Positions 46,513 to 57,505 of a DNA stretch of 64,000 nt are shown one piece after another (the stretch's first letter is position 1; each line of letters opens with the position of its first letter). Below the pieces are notes generated by a model, which was not told where the DNA came from, searched no databases, and saw only the letters and a list, made by a program, of their open reading frames with translations. Made by a program: the position numbers and the translations under genes. Source of the DNA: Mixophyes australis (Eukaryota; Chordata; Amphibia; Anura; Limnodynastidae); contig JAVHZZ010000005.1 of the NCBI GenBank assembly GCA_036250195.1, positions 126,050,098-126,114,097 of the forward strand. The letters run 5' to 3'.

Positions 46513-47822
46513 CTACTGAGGCAAGATGTCGTCCTCATCCTCAACCTCTGATTCCTCTCCCCCTACAGTGTGTACTTCCTCCTCATCACACATTATCAAT
46601 TCGTCCCCGCTGGACTCCACAACCACAGGTCCCTCTGTAGTATCTGGAGGGCAGTGCTGTACTTCATTGAGGAATTGATTATTCATTTTTATAAACATCA
46701 TTTTTTCAACGTTCTGAGGAAGCAACCTCCTTCGCCGCTCACTGACCAGGTTCCCCGCTGCATTAAAAACTCTTTCCGAGTACACACTGGAGGGGGGACA
46801 ACTCAGGTAAAATAGAGCCAGTTTGTACAGGGGCTTCCAAACTGCCTTTTTTTCCTGCCAGTAACAATATGGACTGTCTGACATGTCTACTTGGATGGTG
46901 TCAGCAAAGTAATCATCCACAATTTTTTCTATTGTGACAGCATCCAATGCAGCGACAGTAGACATGTCTGCAATGGTTGGCAGGTCCTTCAGTCCGGACC
47001 AGATGTTATCAGCATCCCCGCCAGTGCCTCTTTTGGGAAAACTGAGCTTTTTCCTCGCAGCCATAGATGTGGAAGAAAATGAGGGTGGAGCTGTTGGCAT
47101 GTCACGGTCCTCTTCAGAGGACAATCTCCTGACCAGCAGGTCTTTGCACCGCTGTAGACTTGTGTCCGCCGGAAACAGAGACACAACATACGCTTTAAAC
47201 CGAGGATCGAGCACGGTGGCCAGAATGTATTCCTCTGACTTTAAAAGAGTGACCACCCTCGGATCCTGGCAAAGCGTACGAAGGGCTACATCCACAAGAG
47301 CTACATGCTTGGTGTAATCGCAATGGCTTACCAGCTCCTCCCTCACTTTCTCCAGCTGCTTCTGCAACAGCCTGATCAGGGGAATGACCTGACTCAAGCT
47401 GGCAGTGTCGGAACTGACTTCTCGTGTGGCAAGTTCAAATGGCTGCAGAACCTTGCACAACACGGAAATCAGTCTCCACTGCGCTTGACTGAGGCGCATC
47501 CCCACTCCTTTGCCTATGTCGTAGGTGGCTGTGTAGGCCTGAATGGCCTTTTGCTGCTCCTCCATCCTCTGCAGCATATAGAGGGTGGAGTTCCAGCGCG
47601 TCACAACCTCTTGTTTGAGGTGATGGCAGGGCAGGTTCATGCTTTTTTAATGTGCCTCTAGTCTGCGGTAGGCACTGGCTGAATGCCGAAAGTGTCCAGC
47701 AATTTTGCGCGCCACCGCAAGCATCTCCTGCACACCCCTGTCACTCTTGAGGTAATGCTGCACCACCAAATTAATGGTGTGGGCAAAACATGGGACGTGC
47801 TGGAAATTGCCCATATTATATT
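46513..47822 (-). pseudogene. hAT transposase, C-terminal half
   Basis: The minus-strand frame from about 47822 to 46513 is open except for one TAA at about 47650. It contains NMGNFQHVPCFAHTINLVVQ and the LEAH region before the stop. After it come VVTRWNSTLYMLQRM, LATVLDPRFKAYVVSLF and the C-terminal dimerisation motif SSVYSERVFNAAGNLVSERR, ending in an acidic tail. This is a ZBED/Ac-like hAT transposase. The Trp and RW motifs of the catalytic insertion domain are retained, but the N-terminal catalytic Asp region is missing. It would be inactive. Confidence 0.9.
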
Positions 47823-47938
47823 CCTAGGTGGGCAAGATCCTTACCCCTGCTTATTTGAGCTTTACATAAGCTACATATGGCCATACATTGGTTGTCTGGA
47901 TTTGGATAAAAATAACTCCAGACCGAAGAGGTGCATTT

Positions 47939-48605
47939 TTAGGTCTTCTGACCAGGCATGACGATGGGCTTTTTCATCCCATGGACATCAGCTGTTTCCC
48001 CCCCTGGTGCCTCATTTACAATAACCACATCACCATCCTCATCATCAAGTTCCTCCACAGCGCCAGCTACATCATCAATAGCCTCCTCCCGAGCCACCTC
48101 TTCCCGTACAGTGATGGGAAGGTCAGGCTTGACAACCACCAACATCCTTGGACTCGCCTTGTGGATTTGTGATAATTTCTCTTTAGAAGGCAGAGTTGTT
48201 TGCTGTTTTGTTGCTGACAGCATAACTCTCTTCAATTTTTTGTAGGGGGGGGGGAGGAGGAGGAGGGCTAAGATCCGTGGGTGAAGCTGAACCACTAGTC
48301 ATGAACACGGGCCAGGGCCTAAGCCGTTCCTTGCCACTCCGTGTCGTAAATGGCATATTGGCAACTTTACGTTTCTCCTCAGATGATTTTAAGTTTCTCT
48401 TTTTGCTACTTTTTCTTAACTTGGGCTTTTTGGATTTTACATGCCCGGTACTACGAGATTGGGCATCGGGCTTGGAAGACGACGTTGATGGCATTTCATC
48501 GTCTATGTCATGACTAGTGGCAGCAGCTTCAGCATTAGGAGGAAGTGGGTCTTGATCTTTCCCTACTTTATCCTCCAAATTTTTGGTCTCCATTATATGT
48601 AGCAC
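47939..48605 (-). pseudogene. N-terminal portion of the hAT coding region
   Basis: Two overlapping minus frames (48605-48183 and 48295-47939) encode a Lys/Ser-rich start (MLHIMETKNLEDKVGKDQ) and an acidic region (EEVAREEAIDDVAGAVEELD). They precede the transposase in the same direction with an abrupt junction near 47830-47940, where the BED finger and catalytic N-terminus would be expected. The frame change near 48240 lies in a G-rich/Pro-coding run. Function unknown apart from position. Confidence 0.5.
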
Positions 48606-49545
48606 AAGATACTGCAGAATGTGTGAACTTTGTAATATTGCAGTACCAATGGACTTATACTGCTGGATTGGTTTTGCAAATTTGGTTATAATTATTATAT
48701 ATTTTTATTTTTTTTTAAATTTTTTATTTTTTTTTACTTTTTTTTTATTTTTTAAAAACTTGGGAATAATGGGGAAATAACTATGCCCTTAGAAGCACAG
48801 AGCACAGGACACAGCACCACTGGACTGAACAGGACACGGCACAGGACCCAGCAGCACTACGGAACTCAGCAGGACAGAGCACAGGACACAGCACCACTGG
48901 ACTGATACTGCAGAATGTGTAAACTTTGTAATATTGCAGTACCAATGGACTTATACTGCTGGATTGGTTTTGCAAATTTGGTTATAATTATTATATATTT
49001 TTATTTATTTTTTAAATTTTTTTTTTTTTTTTACTTTTTTTTTATTTTTTAAAAACTTGGGAATAATGGGGAAATAACTATGCCCTTAGAAGCACAGAGC
49101 ACAGGACACAGCACCACTGGACTGAACAGGACACGGCACAGGACCCAGCAGCACTACGGAACTCAGCAGGACAGAGCACAGGACACAGCACCACTGGACT
49201 GATACTGCAGAATGTGTAAACTTTGTAATATTGCAGTACCACTGGACTTTTACTGCTGAATGTGTGAACTTGGTAATATTGCAGTACCAATGGGCTTATA
49301 CTGCAGGATTGGTTGTGCAAATTTTGTGGTAATTAAAAAAAATTAAATTAGTTTTTGGTATTTTTTTAAATAACTTTTTTTTTTTTTTTTAAACACAGGG
49401 GAATATTGGGGAAATAACTATGCCCTTAGAAGCACAGAGCACAGGACACAGCACCACTGGACTGAACAGGACACAGCACTGGACCCAGCAGCACCACTGA
49501 CCTCAGAAGGACAGAGCACAGCACACAGCACCACTGGACTGATAC
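48606..49545. repeat. About 300-bp tandem repeat, three copies, at the 5' side of the hAT coding region
   Basis: Copies start near 48606, 48905 and 49205 with ACTGCAGAATGTGTGAACTT. Each runs through an A/T homopolymer-rich part to GAAGCACAGAGCACAGGACA. The first two are nearly identical; the third is diverged and shorter. An AGCAC microsatellite follows at 49550-49615. The repeats lie where the hAT promoter should be. Confidence 0.88.
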
Positions 49546-49881
49546 TGCAGAACACAGCACAGCACAGCACAGCACAGCACAGAACTAAACAGCACAGCAC
49601 AGAACTAAACAGCACAGCACGAGATCTACCAGGACAGAGGACCACCTAACACACCCTCCCTCTACCCTGATCAATGCCCGAGTGAAGATGGCGGCGACTA
49701 GCGGGGAATTTATAGGATCCGAGTATCGCGAGATCCGACAACGGGATTATGAGTCAGAGCCTCAGTTTCATATTTGAATTTGGCGCCAATACCCGGATCT
49801 GTCTCGGATCCGACTCGGATCGGCAATGTTCGGGTGGGCTCGGATTTCAGATATCCGAGCCCGCTCATCTCTAATATAAAC

Positions 49882-50834
49882 ATACATTGTCTTTTTCATT
49901 GCATCGACCTCATTGTGGGCATAAGGCAAAACATTTTATCCGAGCTTCTCCTGCAGCGTCATTGTTGATGGTAAATTTATAAGGTAATTCTTGATATATA
50001 TTCATTATGAAAAGAATGATGAATTTCCCTATTATAATATGGCTAAGATTTGATATAACCAGTCACTTAATTCATCTTCTGATTATTATTTCAACAATTG
50101 ATCTTCTATAATCTCACTATATAACTAGTGGATAAGGCAATATATCGCCTATTAAAAGGGGAATATAGGGTAACTACAATTCATCTTTCTGTTTATATAA
50201 ATTTCAATTTTGTATCGTGAATTAGTTCAACTAGTGATAATTTTAGTGATGATGATTTTTGTATATACGAAGAACCTAAGTTCTATTATCATGAAATTTC
50301 TAATTATAAAGGATAAAAAAACTGTAATTTATGACAAACAATTAAAAAATTAAATATAACATTGCAAAAAAACAAAAATGTGATTTTTTTTTTATATGGT
50401 GATAAAGATAATAAGGGACCAATAATTGGACCATTGGTGATCAATCCACTTTAAGGTGCTGTATTTATATTGATATATAAATCAATTAAACTTGTGCTGA
50501 ATAATAATATGAAGGTAGGTAATGTGCATTATTATATATATTTTATTTTGTTTATTATTTAAAAAATTAAATTTTTTATTATTTATTATGGTTTTTTTTT
50601 TTGTTTTGTTTTTTTTTTTATATAATAACAGTACTATATTCTATTGATTGTAGTTACCCCTATCAAGTTAACCTAAATCATTAGCTGTCATACTGTGGCT
50701 AGATTTAATTTGGGATACACCTCCTATTTCTCCTTTTGATTTAGTTACTTACTGCTTTATATGTTACATGATCTCTCCTGAAAAAACATTAATGTCTACC
50801 AATAGATCTTATTAATATCTTCAAATTATAATAA
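49882..50834 (-). mobile_element. Penelope-like element, 3' untranslated part
   Basis: AT-rich sequence between the hAT insertion and the stop of the endonuclease frame, without coding frames. It is assigned to the element by position only. Confidence 0.5.
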
Positions 50835-53267
50835 TCACAAAAAAACTGTGTAGTTGATTTTATCATTTAATCCTTTAGGGATTGCAGTTCCCATTGAGTA
50901 TATCATCTTGGCCTCCTCTCTTAATGACTGCTTAATATCGCCTCCTCTTATACCAAGATACATTTTTTGCATACCAAATGCTGTGAGGTATCTGGGATCA
51001 CCTTCATGCACCTTCAAAAAGTGTCTCGCTACAGAAATTAGCATTTTCATCTTCTTCAAATCCTGGGCAGCATTTCGTATGTTTCCAATATGCTCCAACA
51101 AACGTTGTTTGAATGGTCTTGTTGTCATGCCAATGTATTGAAGCTCGCAAGGACATGATAAGCAACATATGATGCCTGATGTATCACACTTAATTAAATG
51201 GTCAATAATTTTAATATTCCCAAATTTGTCTACAAATTGTTTGGTTTTCTTTGTGTTTTTGCAGGCCTTGCATTTTCCGCAGGGGTAGAATCCAATTAGA
51301 TTGGCTTTGAACATTGTTGGTACAGTTGTATCCTGAAAGTGGCTATGAACAAATAGATCCCTGAGATTTTTTGATCTCCCCCAATAGGCAGAGATTTTTT
51401 CCCCTATAATTTCTTGGACATCTGGATCTAATTTTAAAATGTGACTATGTTTTTGTAAAATAGCCTGAATCAATTGCCACTGATTACTAAAGGTACTAAT
51501 GAACCTAACTGTGGTATCATCTGATGTTTTCTGATGAGATGGAAAAATAAGCACACCTCGTTGTACATTTCGGCTTACTTTATAAGCCCTTTTGATGATA
51601 TTATGGCTATAGCCTCTACTTAACAATCTATCACGTAGTTCGGTCGCTCTTTTATCAAATAGATCAAGATCACCACAATTTCTTCTTGTTCTAAGATATT
51701 CCCTCTTCGGAATACTACGAATAGTTGATGGATAATGAGAACTAGAGGCATGCAAAATGCTATTTGTTGCCGTCTCTTTTCTAAACATGTCACTAGATAA
51801 TTCATTGTTGTCTGTAACAAAGATCATTAGATCTAAAAATTATACTTTCTCTGAGCTGATATCGAAGGTAAGTTTAAGGTTCATTTGATTTATATTTAGG
51901 TGATTAATAAATGCTATCAACATGACTTAAACACCTTCCCAAATAAAAAATATGTCATCGATGAAACGTAGCCACATAATGATGTCTTTCGTGTAAATTT
52001 CATTTTCAGGGGTGAATACTACATCTCTTTCCCACCACCCCATGTACAGATTAGCGTAAGTAGGGGCACATGCTGTCCCCATTGCTGTACCCATTACTTG
52101 CAGATAGAATTTGCTATCGAATGTAAAATAATTTTTAGTTAAAACAAATTCCAATAATTGTAACACGAAATCATTATGTTCATTCTTTGCATTTGTCTCC
52201 AGAAATTGTCTTGCAGATTGTAAACCCTTACTGTGCTCTATGCTCGTATATAACGCTTCCACGTCACATGTGCATAGCCACGTATTTTCATGAATAGTAA
52301 TATTCTGTATTTTACTAAGTACGTCTAACATATCTTGTACATAAGAGGGTAAAGAAAATACAAATTCTCTCAGACACGTATCGACATATACACTGCCTTT
52401 TTCTGTCAGGTTATCTTGACCTGACACTATTGGTCTACCAGGCGGTTTTTTGTCATTTTTATGTACTTTCGTAAGTATGTAGAAAGTTGCTACCTTGGGA
52501 TTCTCAACCCATAAGAACTCATATTTGGTTTTGTTAATAATACCTTCCTCATACGCTTTCCTAATAAGATTTTGATACATCAATAGAAATGATTTTGTAG
52601 GATTAGAGGGTAATTTCATGTAGCATTTGATGTTCCCTAATTGTTTATGAACTTCCGATTTATAGTAAATAATTGGCCGTAGGACCACATTGCCCCCTTT
52701 GTCAGAGGGCTTTATTATTCTGTCCTGCCATTCTCTGATCTCATTTATTGCTTGTCTTTCCTCTCTTGTTATATTATTCGGTTTGCGATCATTCATAAGT
52801 TTATCAATATCACTGGAAACAAGATCTACAAAAATTGATATTTTAGGACATATTGATGGATTTGGACTGAATGTTGACTTTTTTCTCAGAGCTGAACCAT
52901 GTTCTTTATGGGTAGGTAAATCTATTGATTCTCGTTGTAAATCTTCAAGAATTGATATCATTTGTTGATCCTGGTCATCCAAATTATCTAATTGCCTTAG
53001 TTGTTCACTATTACTAGTATCCAAAGCATAAGATTGTTTATGTTTAAAAAACTTTTTAAGCAAAAATTTGCGACCAAACAAATGTAAATCCTTTTCCAAT
53101 ATAAATATATTCATATTCGTTGAAGGTGAAAATGAAAGGCCTTTTGAAAGAATGCTAATTTGCGCTGATGTTAATTTTTTCGTAGACAATTTAATGATCC
53201 TTAATGAATTTTCTTGTGATTCTAGTACCGACGTTTCCTGTGTTGTCCTTGAAAAGGTGCATCCCAA
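50835..53267 (-). pseudogene. Penelope-like RT plus GIY-YIG endonuclease
   Basis: The minus strand encodes in one frame the RT (53267-51927) and the endonuclease (51827-50835), separated by two in-frame TAA codons about 85 nt apart. RT motifs: a KPSDKGGNVVL block, LTKVHK..PPGRPIVSG, CDVEALYTSI with the motif A Asp, MGTAMGTACAPTYANLYMG, and FIDDIFFIWEG with the catalytic DD. The C-terminal part has a Cys-rich linker (CGKCKACKNT, CLSCPCELQ) and the GIY-YIG core (YIGMTTRPFKQRLLEHI), with the conserved Arg and His residues and the downstream Glu in REEAKMIY. Penelope-like elements use this endonuclease for target-primed reverse transcription. Only the two stops spoil an otherwise full-length frame, so the copy is fairly young. 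Confidence 0.93.
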
Positions 53268-53293
53268 TCTCTTATCTCTCTTTTTCTTATACT

Positions 53294-54034
53294 TCAGTCC
53301 ACCCCTTCTCGTTTTCTATCCCTTTTGGGCTCTTTTAGTTTCCTTTTTCCCCCTAAAAAATTCCTTCTGGAAGATATGTAATCTGAACGTCTATTAGGGC
53401 TATCAAATATCTCCCCATCTGATGTTTCCACTTCAGATGTGGTATAGCCTGATTGAGGCATTTGGTTTGTAGTCTTGCCTCTCCCATTATTCCATTTAAA
53501 AATAGTATTATGATCAAAGTCATTTTTGTCTCTGATAAATTTTTTCTTCTTTTTATCCTTAATGATATGTTCCATTTTAGCTACTTCTTTTTTATATTTT
53601 TCATAAGTTCGCTGAAATTTGTCCAGATTCTCAAATTCCTTAAGCTTTTCACCTATCTTGCCAATTTCAATTTTGTATTGTTCTAATTTAATTTGATCAT
53701 GTTTGATCAAGATTTTCATCAAATCATATGAACACTTAAGAAGGGTCTGTTCCCATTCATCTTTTAAAACATCATTGGCTAGTTCATATCCCGGGAATAA
53801 TTTAGGTCTAAGACCTCTTGGAACCAATTTATTCTTAATATAACTCTCAAAGGTTATTTTGTTCCAGAAGGTCTTTATTTCTCTAAACAATAAATGTTTC
53901 AAATCCAATAAATTTTCTGACCAGCGCTGACCTTCAATGTCTCTGCTATGTGACTCACTGAATAGATTTTCTGTATTCGAACCCCATTTTTCTTGTCTTA
54001 GATTTAAGTCTTCTAAAATGTTCAAAGATGCCAT
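53294..54034 (-). CDS. Penelope-like element upstream ORF, coiled coil
   Basis: A frame of 246 codons starts with ATG at 54034 and ends 27 bp before the RT frame, in another register. It has an acidic N-terminus, a Trp/Phe-rich part, a Glu/Lys-rich coiled coil (about residues 100-165, KIGEKLKEFENLDKFQ) and a basic C-terminus (RRNFLGGKRKLKEPKRDRKR). No known enzyme domain. The basic tail and coiled coil would suit RNA or DNA binding and multimerisation, an inference. It may be joined to RT by frameshifting or be a separate ORF1. No internal stop. Confidence 0.7.
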   Translation of the reverse strand: MASLNILEDLNLRQEKWGSNTENLFSESHSRDIEGQRWSENLLDLKHLLFREIKTFWNKITFESYIKNKLVPRGLRPKLFPGYELANDVLKDEWEQTLLKCSYDLMKILIKHDQIKLEQYKIEIGKIGEKLKEFENLDKFQRTYEKYKKEVAKMEHIIKDKKKKKFIRDKNDFDHNTIFKWNNGRGKTTNQMPQSGYTTSEVETSDGEIFDSPNRRSDYISSRRNFLGGKRKLKEPKRDRKREGVD

Positions 54035-54359
54035 TTTGTCTCAAAATTTAAAAAAACGAATTAGTTGTTTCAAACTCTTCCCAAATATATTTTATATTTA
54101 GTTATATCTTATTTAATGGATTTTAGTCCATATTGTTCACTTATTAATCACTGTGCGAAATAGAGGAATTGAATTTAATCAATGCTAATTTAATATATGT
54201 CTATCGGGAAAAAGAAAGGAAATGGGAAAAGGTGATCTAAATCCATCGCACCAATGATACCGAGCATATTCTCATAAATAACCACATCATGGTTCATTAT
54301 TTACTATTGATACCATGTTTTAGAGAGTGCAACCATATTATTAGATATAGATACAACAA
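54035..54359 (-). mobile_element. Penelope-like element, 5' untranslated part
   Basis: AT-rich leader between ORF1 and the right pseudo-LTR copy. No other feature seen. Confidence 0.45.
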
Positions 54360-54673
54360 GGGAAAAAATATAATGGATGCACTAATGCTCAGGTGTTAAT
54401 GATATTGTGAAGGGATTATGAAACTATAAATATAAAACTTAACTTTTATTAGCTGTTACTTTCACCAAAATATAAAATAATTATTCTTTAAAAACAACTG
54501 TGTGCTTTAAAATCCACCGGCTGAACTCAACCATCTATATATTAGTTATAGGAAGTACATAGTTGGCAAGACAAGGAAAATTGAGCGTAATATATCTGCA
54601 GATCATTTCTAAACAGAGCTATCACTGTTACTAGCTAGCAATAGGCACACGCCTCTATATTGGAAACTTGTAT

Positions 54674-56045
54674 TAGTGATGGGTAGTTCACGAATGATTA
54701 GTTCAAATGAACTAATCTTCAAAGTGAACTAAATCATTTAGTTCACAGCTCTGGCAAAGATTAGTTCACCAGGAACTAAAACAAGTGGGAGGAGCTAGAG
54801 ATAAAGCAGAGCAGCTCCAGCAGCCTCACTCACTGTCTCATTCACACTGGCTCTTTTGTTTCTATCTATTCAGCTCTCATTTAATACTCATGAGTCAGTA
54901 CCTCTAAACTGCCAAAGGTGGCACTGCTGTGCTCAGACATTGTGTGAGACTCTGGAGCTGATCACTGAGCTATGAGTCATGAGTCATTCTCCTCACTCAG
55001 GAGTTCAATAGTTCATCTAGTTCATTTCACTCTTCGAATCTTTCAAATCATTTCACTCAGTAGCTCATATGAGTCTTCAAATCTTTCCACTCACCGAATC
55101 TTTTCAATCATTCAGATCATTTAGCTCATGAGTCACAGGATACATTCCCTTCCCTGTCAGCTCCAGACACACTGCACTGCTGAGTGCTGCATGTTATATA
55201 CTGTAGTTCTGTTTACTGCACCATATATACAGGGGAGATGTATTAAACCTTCAAGAGAGATAAAGTGGAAACGTTGTCCATAGCAACCAATCATTTTCTG
55301 CCATTTTATAGACTCTGCTAGATAAATGACAGATGCTGATTAGTCATAATTGCCAACATTATGTTGGTTACGTCTAGGAGTTCCTGGAGCGGGGTATTGG
55401 TGTAGGGGGCGGGGTTTCACGAATTGCGCAATTTTAGCCCCGCCCCCAGTGATGTAATGCCTATTTGGGGTCTTTTTACAGCTATAAGAATTCCCCCCTA
55501 AGGTTTGATACATCTCCCCTATATCCTGATTGCACTGATCTCAATTTTAAAAGCAAAAAAGTGACACTTTTTTTATAATACTCTGAATTTGGGTCTTTTT
55601 CATTTGCATATTATGGAAATAAAAAATTAAAAATAAAATGTAATTAACTTTGCAGAGCTCAACATGTCACTACTAGTTTTTGTATAAGTGATTGCCCTTT
55701 TTAAAATATTAAAAATGATCTGACATATTAAACTTATCTGATCATTTTAACAGGACTATAACTCATCTAATGAGATGTAGTATATATGCCTACAGTATGT
55801 GTAATAGACTAGATCTATGTCTCCAATCACTTCTCTCAGCAGTGTTCCAGAGCCAGTGATCTAACTGAACTAACTGAGCTAAATGAACTAAATTAACTAC
55901 TGAGTGAAATAAGTGAAAAGAACTACTGAGTGAAATGAGTGAAAAGAACTACTGAGTGAAATGAACTAATCTTTTGAACTAATCTTTTGTGTGAACTAGA
56001 TCAGAATGAACGAATCTTCCAAATGAACTAGATTTCCCATCACTA
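54674..56045. mobile_element. hAT MITE, 1.37 kb, with perfect 8-bp TSD
   Basis: The ends are TAGTGATGGG and its inverse CCCATCACTA. ACTTGTAT is duplicated exactly at 54666-54673 and 56046-56053. The uninterrupted site is at 42306-42330. Subterminal regions are full of TTAGTTCA/TGAACTAA motifs in both orientations. No transposase. A second MITE is nested inside at 55231-55520. Confidence 0.93.
55231..55520. mobile_element. Nested MITE, 290 bp
   Basis: The ends are AGGGGAGATGTATTAAACCT and, inverted, AGGGGAGATGTATCAAACCT. ATAT-containing sequence lies on both sides, but the exact duplication is ambiguous. It contains the CCATAGCAACCAATCA block also hinted at near 21170. Confidence 0.85.
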
Positions 56046-57505
56046 ACTTGTATGGTGCTAGCTGGTATTACTACATAAGCTGTGATCAACTACAGTGTTG
56101 ATTGTATTACATAGGCTGATAATGGGATTGGATAAACAAACACTGTAATTAGCATTGAATTGCAACCTATTAGGTATTATTTAGTGTTTTCTGCCCAACC
56201 ATTCCTCATGCTGCCTATGAATTAACCTAAGCAGATATTTGTTCGCATATGCTGTAATAGAGATATACCATAACTAGCTGACTATCATCTGTTGCCCCTA
56301 CCTATCTTTGTAACTGATGGAGCAAACCAGATTCTTAAATCCCACCTATTCGTAATATGGAGAGATCACCAGCCAGTATTGCGCTAAATTGCATATGCTA
56401 AATGATTAAACATATAGCGTGTCTTGCTAACTGCTCATCTGTTGCTCCAACTTATCTTTGGAGCCAAAGGAGCACAACAGATTCAAAGATTCCTCTAATT
56501 GTTAGTATAGATATGGCTACAGCCAGCGGAACGCCGATGCGCATTTCGCTGTATGCTTAGTCGTGGCAAGGCTAAGACTAAACTGACAGGCGTGAAATAC
56601 CTTCAGTATGGGATTACCATATGACGTTGCAAATTGTTCTCAAATCACATCAGCGATAGTTTAACTTACCTAAGTCACCTTGGCAACTTAGAACCAATCA
56701 AATGAGAGGGTGAGGAGCTCAAATACGGAAATTGAGTGACTGTGTATAGATCATTTCTATTATATACTATGATAGACTTTGGGAGACACGCGGGACATCT
56801 TTTGCGATGCAGTGGTGAGTCCGGAGTTGTCAGAGGTTGATGATATGTTTCGGAGACATGGTGTTGTGTTTCTGTAGGTTGTGAGAGGGTGGCAGGGGTT
56901 GTCATCCTTGCAAATCGATTTGTAATAAATTAAATTATATGATATCCAGATTCAGTTTCTGTTTTACTATAAATCCAACAGATTGTGATTACTGATGGCT
57001 TAATTTTATATCCAACAAGTGTTTTATTTATTGCCGTTATAGCGGTTAACATGGAAACGGTAAAACCAATCAGATAGCTTGTAGGAGGAGTCATCATAAT
57101 GGATCAGTGTCCTGATTGCATATCTCTGACGCCAGTTAAGCTATTGCTGATGTGATTTGAGAACAATTTGCAACGTCATACGGGAATCCCATACTGAAGG
57201 TATTTAACACCTGTCAGCTTAGTCTTAGCCTTGCTACGACTAAGCATATAGCGAAACGCGTGTCGGCGTTCCGCTGGCTGTAACCCTATTTATATTAACA
57301 ATTAGAGGAATCTTTGAATCTGTTGTGCTCCATTTGCTCCAAAGATAAGTAGGAGCAACAGATAGGCAGTTAGCAAGAAACGCTATATTTTTAATCAATT
57401 AGCATATGCAATTTAGCGCAATACTGGCTGGTGATCTCTCCATATTACTAATAGGTGGGATTTAAGAATCTGGTTTGCTCCATCAGTTACAAAGATAGGT
57501 AGGGG

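Larger units (their letters stand above)
43544..49873 (-). mobile_element. 6.3-kb hAT element with TSD, degraded transposase and internal arrays
   Basis: The left end is TAGGGATGTGC and the right end inverted is TAGAGATGAGC. ATATAAAC is duplicated exactly at 43536-43543 and 49874-49881, inside the Penelope-like element. The order along the plus strand is: end, 79-bp array, duplicated palindromic segment, transposase C-terminal half (minus), transposase N-terminal exon-like part (minus), 300-bp tandem repeats, AGCAC microsatellite, end. The transposase lacks its middle part and carries a stop, so this copy is non-autonomous. Confidence 0.93.
54360..56664 (-). mobile_element. Penelope pseudo-LTR, right copy, arm 1 (split by a hAT)
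   Basis: It matches 42022-42920 in the same orientation at high identity (for example TGCTCAGGTGTTAATGATAT). It is interrupted at 54674-56045. At 56664 homology switches abruptly to the opposite strand (arm 2). One small difference is an extra CTATATATTAGTTATAG-like insert near 54533. Confidence 0.85.
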
